Source: Desulfonatronovibrio magnus
GTDB taxonomy: Bacteria > Desulfobacterota > Desulfovibrionia > Desulfovibrionales > Desulfonatronovibrionaceae
Reading direction: 5' to 3'
DNA: 64,000 nt
Assembly (NCBI RefSeq): GCF_000934755.1
Contig: NZ_KN882175.1
Coordinates: forward strand, 210,456-274,455
The notes beneath the pieces are model-generated. The model was not told where the DNA came from, ran no database searches, and saw nothing but the letters and a program-made list of their open reading frames with translations. The stretch's first letter is position 1, and every line of letters begins with the position of its first letter. Shown here in pieces: positions 16,499-25,096 of the stretch. The translations under genes and the position numbers were made by a program.

Positions 16499-17545
16499 TT
16501 AATGAGCAAAAGGATGCAGCTTGAAGTATGATTTGGCAAGCTGCCATCGTCTGGCCAGTCCATCCGGTTCAAAAATAAGAAACAGAACCAGAATAAGGCC
16601 GAATATACCATCACGCATGGCAAGAAAATATGTGCTGATATTGGGAAAAAAGCCACTCAAATGATCTGCTATAAAGCTTAGCACTTCCGGAAGAAGAGTA
16701 ATAAAAACAGCCCCGAATACACTGCCCAGTACGCTTCCCAGTCCTCCAATGATGATCATGGCCAGATAACTAATGGAAAGAGTTATTTCAAACTGTTCTG
16801 GAGTGATGTACATGGTATAGTGGGCCCACAGACCGCCGGCGATCCCTGCCAGGAAAGAACTTATGCCAAAGGCCTGCAGTTTGTAATAAAACAGATTTAT
16901 ACCTACTGATTCCGCAGAAAGATGAAAATCCCGAATAGCTACAAAAGCCCGGCCTGACTTGGTGCGCAGCACGTTTTTGACCATAATTACGGCCAGCACG
17001 GCAAAAGCAAGTGTAAGATAAAACATTTTAAGATCAGTATCAAAATCAAAGCCGAATATTACTGGTGTGTCTAAGCCCATACCAATGGCACCGCCTGTGA
17101 CACTAGTCCAATGCATGAAAATATAGACAAGTATCAACTGAGCAGCGAGAGTAGCTATGGCCAGATAAATCCCTTTGAGACGCAGGGAAGGTATTCCAAA
17201 TATCATCCCAACCATGGCTGTAATGCCGCCGGCCAGAATAAGGGCCGGCAGAAAAGGCATCCCACTCAGGGTGAGGACTCCGGAGGCATAGGCTCCTACT
17301 CCAATAAATGCCCCATGTCCGAGAGATATCTGGCCGCAGGAACCAGTTAGCAGATTCAGCGATACTGCTCCGATAACCGCAATGTTAATCAGGTTCAGCA
17401 GGGACACCTGATAGGAGCTGAGAAAAAAAGGTGATATCAGCAATACGATAAAGAAAATTGCCAGACTGCTTTTTTGGAATCCAGTATGAAAAACCTGACT
17501 TTCCCTTGCATAAGTTGTAAAAAAAAGACCGCATTTTCCCTGCAT
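16499..17545 (-). CDS. livM: Liv-type ABC transporter permease (LivM)
   Basis: A 348-residue polytopic inner-membrane permease of the BPD_transp_2 family. The LivM signature GQISLGHGAFIGVGAY is near residue 75, and IIGGLGSVLGSVFGA marks the coupling region. At least eight hydrophobic segments are seen. The N-terminal 20 residues are longer than usual and the exact start is uncertain. Two bases separate it from livH, so the two are translationally linked. Confidence 0.93.
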   Translation of the reverse strand: MQGKCGLFFTTYARESQVFHTGFQKSSLAIFFIVLLISPFFLSSYQVSLLNLINIAVIGAVSLNLLTGSCGQISLGHGAFIGVGAYASGVLTLSGMPFLPALILAGGITAMVGMIFGIPSLRLKGIYLAIATLAAQLILVYIFMHWTSVTGGAIGMGLDTPVIFGFDFDTDLKMFYLTLAFAVLAVIMVKNVLRTKSGRAFVAIRDFHLSAESVGINLFYYKLQAFGISSFLAGIAGGLWAHYTMYITPEQFEITLSISYLAMIIIGGLGSVLGSVFGAVFITLLPEVLSFIADHLSGFFPNISTYFLAMRDGIFGLILVLFLIFEPDGLARRWQLAKSYFKLHPFAH

Positions 17546-17547
17546 GA

Positions 17548-18435
17548 CTAAACTCTCTCTATCTCATGTGTTCCGAACAAACCATAAGGCCTGATCATAA
17601 GAATTATAACCAGAACTACATAAGCTGCCACCTCCCGGAAACCGGCCAGACCAAAAAGTTGCTGGGCCAGACCGTCTGACACATTTTCAAGAATCCCAAT
17701 AATCAGACCGCCGATGGCTGCACCGAGAAGACTGTCCAAACCGCCGAGAATAACTGCGGGAAACACTTTGAGTCCCAGGTGGCCAAGCTGGGGGTTTATT
17801 CCGTTAATGTTGCCAAGAATAATTCCGCCTATGCTGGAAACAACAGCTGCTATACACCAGGACATGGCAAAAATGTTTTTCACCCCTATACCCATGGACT
17901 GCGCTGCCTGCTGATCAAAAGCTGTAGCCCGCATGGCAATACCCATGGTTGAGTATTTGAAAAAAAATGAAAAAATTACAAACAAAACAACAGAGAGGCA
18001 AAATGCTGCAATGTAAACTGGAGCTACTGGCAACCCAAGAATCCAGACAGGTTCTGTTGGCAATACCTGTGGATAAACTCTGATGGAAGTCCCCCAGAAA
18101 AGCTGAATAACCGCCTTCAGCACCGTGGACAGGCCTACCGTAACCATGATTACACTGATAATTGGTTCGCCAATCATGGGCCTTAAAATTACTCTCTCAA
18201 GACACAAGCCGAGAATAACTGAAAATATCAAGGTCATAAAAAACGAAATAAGGAAGGGCAGGCCCAGCTGCACAGTCAATGCAAAACATACATATGCTCC
18301 AAACATAACCAGTTCGCCCTGAGCAAAGTTTACTACCTTTGTGGCCTTGTAAATAATGACAAAGCCAAGGGCAACAAGACTGTAAATACTCCCTATGACC
18401 AGACCATTTAATACCAGATGTAAATAATATTCCAT
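17548..18435 (-). CDS. livH: Liv-type ABC transporter permease (LivH)
   Basis: A 295-residue permease with the LivH motif TKVVNFAQGELVMFGAY close to the N-terminus, GIGVKNIFAMSW, and VILGGLDSLLGAAIGG in the coupling region. About eight membrane helices are seen, with normal length and termini. It pairs with LivM to form the channel. Located between the acyl-CoA synthetase gene and livM in one transcription unit. Confidence 0.93.
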   Translation of the reverse strand: MEYYLHLVLNGLVIGSIYSLVALGFVIIYKATKVVNFAQGELVMFGAYVCFALTVQLGLPFLISFFMTLIFSVILGLCLERVILRPMIGEPIISVIMVTVGLSTVLKAVIQLFWGTSIRVYPQVLPTEPVWILGLPVAPVYIAAFCLSVVLFVIFSFFFKYSTMGIAMRATAFDQQAAQSMGIGVKNIFAMSWCIAAVVSSIGGIILGNINGINPQLGHLGLKVFPAVILGGLDSLLGAAIGGLIIGILENVSDGLAQQLFGLAGFREVAAYVVLVIILMIRPYGLFGTHEIERV

Positions 18436-18517
18436 AGTATATTCCAGATGATTACGGAGGTTTAAAGTTCATGTTTCAAATAAAATATAAAAAAAATAAA
18501 GAAGCAACCGCCTTATG

Positions 18518-20407
18518 TCAGGCAACATCCTTAATGGCAATGCTTCCTTTCATTTCCCGGGTACTTCCATCCTGATACTGAATTCTGGCCACCATATCCA
18601 CCTTGCTCTTATCTGTGTACAGATTGTCTATCAGTTCCTGGTACCTTTCACCAACAACTTTTCGCCTTATCTTTCTGGTCCTGGTGAGTTCACCATCGTC
18701 GGCATCCAACTCCTTGAAAAGCAGTGCAAAACGTCTGATTCTGGTATTTTCCGGCAGGGTGGAGTTAATCTTTCTGACTTCTTCAGCAATCAGATTATAT
18801 ACTTCTTTTTTGGCGGCAAGATCCTGGTAAGTAGTGTAGGTAATTAGCTTGCTTTCACTCCATCTGCCGGTAATTTCTTCATCAATACAGATAATGGCTG
18901 CTATGTACTCTTTGCCTTTGCCCATGACCACAGCTTCTCTGATATAAGGCGAAAACTTGAGCTTGTTCTCCATGAATTGTGGAGAAAACTTAGTGCCGTC
19001 GGCCAGTTCCATGACATCTTTTAGTCTGTCAATAACCACCAGCTGCCCATTATCCTTAAAGTAACCCGCATCCCCGGAAAGCAGCCAGCCATCATCGGAC
19101 AATGTTTCTGCTGTGGCTTTTTTATCCTTGTAATAACCCTGAAATACTGCATCAGACTTGGATAGAATCTCTCCTTCCTCGGAAATCTTTATCCGGGTCT
19201 CAGGAATTGGCTCACCTACAGTATCGAAATCAATATGGCCATCTCTATGAATGCAGGAAATGCCTGCAATTTCAGTCTGGCCATAAATCTGTTTAAGGTT
19301 GACTCCCATGGCATGAAAAAACTTGAAAGTATCAGGACCCAAAGCTGCACCGCCAGTTGTGGCAGAACGAATTTTTGAAAAACCAAGGCGATCTCTTAGA
19401 GATCGAAATAAAAAAAATTGTGACAAGGCATAGCGGGTTTTCAGACCCAGCCCTGGTTCTTTCCTGCCCAGCCTGCACTCAGCCATCTCAATGCCGATAC
19501 CCATGCATGTATGATATATAAATCTTTTAAGCCGGGTAGTTTCCATAATGCGAACCTGAATTCTGGCTGCAAGGTTCTCCCAGACCCTGGGGGGAGAAAA
19601 TATAATATGAGGGCCAATTTCACGGATATCATTCTGAACAGTTTCCTGTTCTTCAGGAAAATTAACACAAAAACCGTACAGCAATGAAGAAGCTACAGCC
19701 ATCATCTGCTCCCCCATCCAGGCCAGGGGCAAAAAAGAAACAAATTCATCAGTCTGATGCTTGGGATCCACCTGGCCAAGGTTGTAGGCCATGGATAAAA
19801 GATTTTTATGGGAAAGCATGGCCAGTTTGGGACGCCCTGTCGTACCTGAAGTAGTGGCAATCAAACATACATCATCAGGGCTGACCTCACTTACCCATTT
19901 TTCAAAATCACCACTGCTCTCCTTGCCCTGCTGTCTTACATGGTCAAAGTGCATCAGACCAGGATGATCATACTGTGAAAGTCCCTTGGCATCATGAAAG
20001 ACTATATACTCAAGATGAGATACTGTCTCTCGAAGAGACAGCATTTTATCAACCTGTTCCTGATCTTCAGCAATAACCAGCTTACACCCAGTGAGCTCAA
20101 ATATGTATTCAATTTCCTGAGCCTGAACATCCTGATATACACCCAGTGAAATTCCTCCCAGGCTTTGGATAGCCAGTTCAGCCCACAACCATTCAGGTCT
20201 GTTATCTCCAATTAGAACAATTACATCGCCTTTGCCCAGTCCGAGTTTTTTTAAACCGGCAGCAAATTCAGCTGTAATTTCAAGATAATCCTGCCAGGAA
20301 TAGGTCTGCCATATCCCCCATTCTTTTTCCCGCAAGGCTGTGACTGAGCTTAGCTTTCCGGCATTTTCCAGAAGAAGCCGTGGAAGAGTTGTATTGTGAT
20401 CTGTCAT
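18518..20407 (-). CDS. Long-chain acyl-CoA synthetase (AMP-forming), FadD15-like
   Basis: A 629-residue AMP-dependent synthetase. The AMP-binding motif TTSGTTGRPKLAML, the adenine-binding IYGQTEIAGI, and LLSGDAGYFKDNGQLVVIDRLKD (hinge) are intact. The late lysine region (TRTRKIRRKVVGERYQELI) is of the FadD15/long-chain class. It makes acyl-CoA from a carboxylic acid, ATP and CoA. Its place between livG and livH argues that it acts on the same metabolic route as the transporter, though the real substrate is not known. A 490-base repeat-filled gap separates it from livG. Confidence 0.9.
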   Translation of the reverse strand: MTDHNTTLPRLLLENAGKLSSVTALREKEWGIWQTYSWQDYLEITAEFAAGLKKLGLGKGDVIVLIGDNRPEWLWAELAIQSLGGISLGVYQDVQAQEIEYIFELTGCKLVIAEDQEQVDKMLSLRETVSHLEYIVFHDAKGLSQYDHPGLMHFDHVRQQGKESSGDFEKWVSEVSPDDVCLIATTSGTTGRPKLAMLSHKNLLSMAYNLGQVDPKHQTDEFVSFLPLAWMGEQMMAVASSLLYGFCVNFPEEQETVQNDIREIGPHIIFSPPRVWENLAARIQVRIMETTRLKRFIYHTCMGIGIEMAECRLGRKEPGLGLKTRYALSQFFLFRSLRDRLGFSKIRSATTGGAALGPDTFKFFHAMGVNLKQIYGQTEIAGISCIHRDGHIDFDTVGEPIPETRIKISEEGEILSKSDAVFQGYYKDKKATAETLSDDGWLLSGDAGYFKDNGQLVVIDRLKDVMELADGTKFSPQFMENKLKFSPYIREAVVMGKGKEYIAAIICIDEEITGRWSESKLITYTTYQDLAAKKEVYNLIAEEVRKINSTLPENTRIRRFALLFKELDADDGELTRTRKIRRKVVGERYQELIDNLYTDKSKVDMVARIQYQDGSTREMKGSIAIKDVA

Positions 20408-20469
20408 ACTATTTTATAATCTTGAAAGTTAAAGATTTAAGACTGAAGTACGATAAACTTGAGAGTTAA

Positions 20470-20690
20470 AAGCTCCTCACCCGGGCGGCCCGGGACCGAA
20501 CCTGTGAGTAACTTGAAATAGCCTTAACGCGAGATTGCTTCGCTTCGCTCGCAACAAGGATTGCCGCGCTCGAAGACTCGCTCGCAATGACACCTGAGTT
20601 GTAAGGGATGTGGTTGCTGAAAACCTGTCACCCACGAGGGAGCCTAAGCGACCGAAGCAATCTGTATGGTAAAACCGTAATGCTCTGAAT
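20470..20690 (-). repeat. Dispersed repeat family R4, copy 2 (inverted)
   Basis: Reverse complement of the copies at 478-765 and 48185-48385, with the GC-rich tail (CTCACCCGGGCGGCCCGGGACC) at the left and AAGCAATCTGTATGG at the right. It interrupts the Liv operon between livG and the acyl-CoA synthetase. Confidence 0.82.
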
Positions 20691-20763
20691 TTATTACATA
20701 TACGTTTGTAGTTACTTGTAAGTGCTCTTAACCATTTGTATTCATTTACAATTATTCTACCTG

Positions 20764-20850
20764 TTCGTCATTCCGGCGAAAGCCGGAATCCAGTATTTTT
20801 TCAAATATAAAACTGGATGCAGGATCAAGTCCGGCATGACGGGGAAAACT
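20764..20850. repeat. Palindromic CGTCATTCCGGCGAAAGCCGG repeat element
   Basis: Begins CGTCATTCCGGCGAAAGCC and ends AGTCCGGCATGACGG, with an internal CCAGT..ACTGG pair, so the whole ~85 bases can fold. This is the widespread bacterial intergenic repeat of the 'GTCATTCCGGCGAAAGCCGGAATCC' kind. It lies with R4 in the livG to ligase gap. Confidence 0.8.
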
Positions 20851-20897
20851 TTTGACTGTCCAGTTATTAACCGAAAAAAAACAAAAAGATCAAAGCA

Positions 20898-21680
20898 TCA
20901 CCTTCCAAGGTAGGCTGCATTTTCTCCACCAAGATAGGCGGCAATAACGTCCGGATCAGACTGCACCTCTTCCGGAGTTCCCTCAGCCAGAACCTGACCG
21001 AAATCCAAAACCACAACCTTGCTGGAAATGTCCATAACCACCCCCATATCGTGCTCAACCAGCAAAACAGTGATTTTCCATTCTTCATTGATGTCAAGGA
21101 TGTAGCGGGCCATTTCTTCAGTTTCTTCCAGGTTCATTCCAGCCATGGGTTCGTCCAGCAGGATAAGTCTGGGGTCAGCAGCCAGAGCACGGCCAAGCTC
21201 CACCCTCTTCTGTACACCATAAGGCAAACTTCCTGCTGTTTTATGCCTGTAAGACGAAAGTCCCAGAAAATCTATCACTTCTTCAATTCTTCTGCGGTGC
21301 TGGTCTTCCTCATTTCTGGCCCTGCCAAAATATAAGAGCGATGACAGTATTCCATATTTGATCTTACCGTGCCTGCCCACCATAAGGTTGTCCAGAACAC
21401 TCATACCTTTAAAAAGAGCTATATTCTGAAAAGTTCTGGACATACCTGTTTTCACCCTGGAGTGGGCAGGCAACGCCAGAAGATCCATACCGTCCAGAAC
21501 AATTGAACCACTGTCAGGATGATACCTGCCGCTTATACAGTTGAGCATACTGGTTTTACCGGCACCATTGGGGCCGATAAGGGAAACAATCTGCCCCTCT
21601 TCAACAGTAAAACCAACATCCATCAAGGCAGCAATGCCCTTAAAGGTTAATGTTATATCATTGACTTGCAAAAGAGCCAT
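20898..21680 (-). CDS. livG: Liv-type ABC transporter ATP-binding protein (LivG)
   Basis: The second ATPase of the importer, 260 residues. Walker A GPNGAGKTS, the LivG-specific signature PYGVQKRVELGRALA, Walker B LILLDEPMAGMN and H-loop VEHDMGVVM are intact. The C-terminal GQVLAEGTPEEVQSDPDVIAAYLGG is typical of LivG. It is 4 bases after the CBS-ACT gene, so the two are co-translated. Confidence 0.94.
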   Translation of the reverse strand: MALLQVNDITLTFKGIAALMDVGFTVEEGQIVSLIGPNGAGKTSMLNCISGRYHPDSGSIVLDGMDLLALPAHSRVKTGMSRTFQNIALFKGMSVLDNLMVGRHGKIKYGILSSLLYFGRARNEEDQHRRRIEEVIDFLGLSSYRHKTAGSLPYGVQKRVELGRALAADPRLILLDEPMAGMNLEETEEMARYILDINEEWKITVLLVEHDMGVVMDISSKVVVLDFGQVLAEGTPEEVQSDPDVIAAYLGGENAAYLGR

Positions 21681-21684
21681 TCAT

Positions 21685-22338
21685 TTAACTCCATTCCGAC
21701 CTGAAATCTTCAGGCCCGACAACTTTATATCCAAGTTTAACCAGTTCTTTGACAATGGGTCCCTGATCTTCAGTCTGAACCCTGAAAACAACCATTCTGC
21801 TGCTCTTGTGAAAAAAAGTGGCAGTAGATATTATACTTATACCCATATTAAATATCAGTCCTGAAACTTCAGCTATGACCCCTTTGCGGTCCTCAATCTC
21901 GAACACTATCCTTGCCCCGCCCTGGGCGAGCCCCATCTCCTCCACGAGCACATCCAGCATTATATCCCGGTTAATGTATCCGACCAGCCTGTCTTTATAG
22001 TTCAAGACAGGCAAACCAGCCAGATTCAAGTCAAACATTACCTTGGCGGCAACCTCAATCTCTGCCTCTGGAAGAACTGATGGTACATCCTTTTTGATGA
22101 TTTTTTCCACAGTCATCTTATTGAGCACATAGTTAAGCTCATGCCTGCTCAAGGTAGTTGCCGGAGAAGGGAGTGTTGCCTGCAAATCCTCTTTTTTGAC
22201 CGCTCCCTTAAACATGCCATCATCGACCACCATAAGCATCCATAGATTGTGGTCTTTCATAATACGGTCCGCTTCCATCATCAGAGTCTTAGATGTGATG
22301 GTGGGAAAATCAGTCGACATTTTCAGTCCCACAAACAT
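21685..22338 (-). CDS. CBS-domain and ACT-domain protein (AcuB-like)
   Basis: A 217-residue protein with two CBS motifs (about residues 10-120; VLPEAEIEVAAKVMFDLNLAGLPVLN) followed by an ACT domain (RIVFEIEDRKGVIAEVSGLI). The start at 22338 is taken because AGGAGG lies 8 bases before this ATG; the upstream TTG at 22362 lies before that Shine-Dalgarno. CBS domains usually bind adenosine nucleotides and ACT domains amino acids, so a regulator of transport or ligase activity is plausible. As the first gene of the Liv operon it may sense the imported amino acid, which is inference. Confidence 0.85.
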   Translation of the reverse strand: MFVGLKMSTDFPTITSKTLMMEADRIMKDHNLWMLMVVDDGMFKGAVKKEDLQATLPSPATTLSRHELNYVLNKMTVEKIIKKDVPSVLPEAEIEVAAKVMFDLNLAGLPVLNYKDRLVGYINRDIMLDVLVEEMGLAQGGARIVFEIEDRKGVIAEVSGLIFNMGISIISTATFFHKSSRMVVFRVQTEDQGPIVKELVKLGYKVVGPEDFRSEWS

Positions 22339-22347
22339 TTGATTATC

Positions 22348-22354
22348 CTCCTGA
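22348..22354 (-). promoter_or_regulatory. Ribosome-binding site that sets the CBS-ACT start
   Basis: CAGGAGG on the minus strand, 8 to 9 bases before the ATG at 22336-22338. Confidence 0.75.
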
Positions 22355-22583
22355 CGTAACAAGAAAAAGTTAAGAAAAAAAACAAGTTATTTCATCGTTT
22401 GTTCCGTTAACGGCATATAGTCAAGGTGAGTGGAAATTGAGATGCACTTAAAACAAAAAGCTGAACTCTGCAGCGCAACATAAAAAAGCTTCACGTCTTG
22501 TCATGGTTTAGATTTTTGCGTGTGGGATGGGGCCTGGCTCTTCCGGGTCCCGCGTGAGCACCAGCAAAATTTTTATGTGTCAT

Positions 22584-23036
22584 TTAATTAAGTACAAGAC
22601 TCATGACCAGTGCGTCTTCATGGTTGTCGGGATAGTAATTTTTACGCCGTGCTTTTTCCTCAAAGCCAAGCTGCCTGTAGATTTTCAGAGCAGGTTCATT
22701 AGAGGGCCTGACTTCCAAAAAAATTTTCCTTGCTTTTCTTTGTCTGCATATGTTTAAAGTTTCCTGAACAAGCATCATTCCAAGGCCGGCCCCTCGTTCC
22801 TCAGGCATTACAGCGATGTTGATTATTTCAGCCTCCTCGTGAAGGTGAAAAAAAGATATATATCCCTTGACAGCATCACTGCGCAATACCATCAAAATGA
22901 AAAAATTACTTTTTTGAAGCAGGGCTTTGTATTGATCTAAGGTCCAGGGCTGCTTAAAGCAGGATTGCTCTATATGAACAATATCAATAAGATGGACATC
23001 ATCCACAGGCCTTATTGTATAAATTGAGTTTTTCAC
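22584..23036 (-). CDS. rimI: Ribosomal protein S18-alanine N-acetyltransferase (RimI-like)
   Basis: A 150-residue GNAT. The acetyl-CoA loop VMPEERGAGLGMMLV and the RimI-type end LEVRPSNEPALKIYRQLGFEEKARRKNYY followed by DALVMSL are clear. RimI acetylates the N-terminal alanine of S18; related proteins modify other substrates. It stands alone on the minus strand, with the Nudix gene diverging upstream. tsaE is far away at 55724, so there is no tsa cluster. Confidence 0.85.
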   Translation of the reverse strand: MKNSIYTIRPVDDVHLIDIVHIEQSCFKQPWTLDQYKALLQKSNFFILMVLRSDAVKGYISFFHLHEEAEIINIAVMPEERGAGLGMMLVQETLNICRQRKARKIFLEVRPSNEPALKIYRQLGFEEKARRKNYYPDNHEDALVMSLVLN

Positions 23037-23231
23037 TTGAAGTCTTTTTTAACGGTTGCCCGAGGGGAGTGTTCCAGTATACAAAACGAGACTGGCCCTT
23101 AATGTGCAAACTGCCTGCTGCAGCCTGCCTTCAAAAGACTGTATGACGCAGGCTCCACTTATCAAGGCAGTTACTCGCAAGTTTGGTACAGGTCCGCCGA
23201 ATGGTACGGTTTTAAGGAAAACAGGTAGTCA

Positions 23232-23810
23232 ATGGTCAAGCCAATTTTTTTCTCGGATCAAAATATGAATCAAAAGGTAAAATCTCACTCCGATACTTTA
23301 AAAGAAAACTACTTGGAAGTCATGGACTCTGCAGACAGACCCCTGGCTGTTTTGCCTGAGACAGAAATTCACAGGCAGGGTCTTTTGCACAGGTCAATTA
23401 TTGCCCTGCTTTACGACAGACAATTCAGGCTATTGTTGAAGAAAAGAAGTCTTTTACAAGAACTTTACCCAGGTAGATGGGACTTATCCTCCACAGGTCA
23501 TGTTCTCACAGGAGAGTCAACCATCTCAGCAGCACTCAGGCAAATGCATACAACTTTTAGTTTTCAGCCAAGAAAGCTGAAACTCATCACCACCCTTAAG
23601 GCTGATCTGAGTACAAATTTTGAATTTATCTCAATATTTGACGCTGGAAGAATATTATCGCCTCTGGAACTGAACACCAGGGAAGTTGAAGATATAGTTT
23701 ATGTCACCAAACAGGACCTCAGGATGATGGTTCGGGAAAGCCCGGAAATTATCACTCCTGCTGTTGTGAGAATCTGGAGAAAAGATCTTCTCTTTCCAAA
23801 GTTGGTATGA
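23232..23810 (+). CDS. Nudix-fold protein with degenerate catalytic box
   Basis: A 192-residue protein of the IPP-isomerase/YfcD-like Nudix group (start YLEVMDSADRPLAVLPETEIHRQGLLHRS, then LLLKKRS and GRWDLSSTGHV). The Nudix box should read G-x5-E-x7-R-E-U-x-E-E-x-G-U. Here it is G89, E95, R103, then Q104-M-H-T107-T108-F-S110, so the three catalytic glutamates and the glycine are all replaced. Hydrolase activity is therefore doubtful. The first ATG (23232) or the ATG at 23265 could be the start. A dispersed repeat lies just downstream. Confidence 0.8.
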   Translation: MVKPIFFSDQNMNQKVKSHSDTLKENYLEVMDSADRPLAVLPETEIHRQGLLHRSIIALLYDRQFRLLLKKRSLLQELYPGRWDLSSTGHVLTGESTISAALRQMHTTFSFQPRKLKLITTLKADLSTNFEFISIFDAGRILSPLELNTREVEDIVYVTKQDLRMMVRESPEIITPAVVRIWRKDLLFPKLV

Positions 23811-23862
23811 AAATCTCACCTAACTCCCGACTTAACAATACTTCAATTGGATTCAGGGAAAA

Positions 23863-24032
23863 GCCCGCATTAGTAATTTACTCCTGAAACCCTGTCATAA
23901 AAAACAAGAAATTGTTATCAGTTAATAGTTAATTGTTGAAGAACAAAAGCCTGAATTCACTGCCTTACCCTGATAACAATTAACAGATAACAAACAACAG
24001 ATAACTGGGTTGCGGGTAAAGCCCGCATTAGT
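23863..24032 (+). repeat. Dispersed repeat family R3, copy 1
   Basis: About 165 bases beginning AGCCCGCATTAGTAATTTAC and ending GGGTAAAGCCCGCATTAGTT. The core TTGAAGAACAAAAGCCTGAA is flanked by inverted TTGTTATCAGTTAA and ATAACAATTAACAGATAAC, giving a long-loop hairpin. Other copies: 36128-36280, 37690-37846, and 45464-45620 in inverse orientation. Confidence 0.85.
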
Positions 24033-25053
24033 TTATATAAACGTGTCTGTATTTCCTGGCATCGCTAAGAGTCAAACCAGCACCACGGACCACTGTGGTC
24101 AGAGGATCAGGGTCAATGTGCACTGCCACCTGGGTCTCAGTGGTAATAAGTTTGTCCAAACCTTTTAGTAACGCCCCTCCCCCGGCTAGCAGCAGACCGT
24201 TGTCAGCTATGTCGGATACAAGCTCCGGGGGTGTTTTTTCTAATGCTCTTCTCACAGCCTGGACTATGGCGTTAACCGGCTCCTGGATGCATTCCCTGAT
24301 CTCACCGTCACTGACTGTAATGGTTTTGGGATTACCATTAACCATATTTTTCCCCATTACATTAAAAGTCAGGGTCTCTTCCATGGGGCTGGCCGTACCA
24401 ATGGCTATCTTAACTTTTTCAGACATGTTTTCACCAATAAGCAATTTGTACTGATCCTGAATATAGCGCTGAATTGCTTCATTCATTTCATCTCCGGCAA
24501 TACGCACAGACTCTGAATATCCGACAGCAGACAATAAAATGACAGCTACCTCTGTGGTACCCCCGCCAATATCCACTACAAGGTTTCCAAGAGGTTCTTC
24601 AATGGGCAGACCAGCACCAATAGCCGCACTCATAGGTTCTTCAACCAGACTGACTTCTCTTGCTCCGGACTGCATACCGGATTCTATAACCGCCCGCTTC
24701 TCAACCTGAGTGATGCCTGTGGGCACACAGATTACAATCCGAGGTTTGATTAGATTCATTCCTTTGATTACTTTCTTGATAAAAAAAGTAATCATAGCAT
24801 TGGTAACCTCAAAATCAGCAATAACTCCGTCTTTCATGGGGCGGATAGCTACAATCTTCTGAGGAGTTCTGCCCAGAAACTCCTTGGCTTCACGGCCAAC
24901 AGCCAGTACCCTTCCATCCCTTGAGTCAAGAGCCACAACCGAGGGCTCGTCAAGGACAATTCCATTTTTTGGAGTATACAACAAGGTATTGGCAGTACCA
25001 AGATCCATGGCCAGACTTTTACCCATAAGTCCAAACAATTTCTTAAAAAACAT
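24028..25053 (-). CDS. mreB: Rod-shape determining protein MreB
   Basis: A 341-residue bacterial actin. The phosphate-1 loop AMDLGTANTLLY, the connector VCVPTGITQVEKRAV, phosphate-2 VVDIGGGTTEVAVI and adenosine loop LLLAGGGALLKGLD are intact. It polymerises on the inner membrane to guide lateral wall synthesis. The usual mreC/mreD partners are not downstream; a repeat and the opposing Nudix gene follow. Confidence 0.97.
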   Translation of the reverse strand: MFFKKLFGLMGKSLAMDLGTANTLLYTPKNGIVLDEPSVVALDSRDGRVLAVGREAKEFLGRTPQKIVAIRPMKDGVIADFEVTNAMITFFIKKVIKGMNLIKPRIVICVPTGITQVEKRAVIESGMQSGAREVSLVEEPMSAAIGAGLPIEEPLGNLVVDIGGGTTEVAVILLSAVGYSESVRIAGDEMNEAIQRYIQDQYKLLIGENMSEKVKIAIGTASPMEETLTFNVMGKNMVNGNPKTITVSDGEIRECIQEPVNAIVQAVRRALEKTPPELVSDIADNGLLLAGGGALLKGLDKLITTETQVAVHIDPDPLTTVVRGAGLTLSDARKYRHVYIN

Positions 25054-25096
25054 TTAACAGCCCCAGGTTAAAAAAATTAATAGTCGCCTCATAGTA

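Noticed and set aside
23863-24032. R3 copies as CRISPR repeats
   Set aside because: Copies are kilobases apart and each about 160 bases long, which is dispersed-repeat behaviour.
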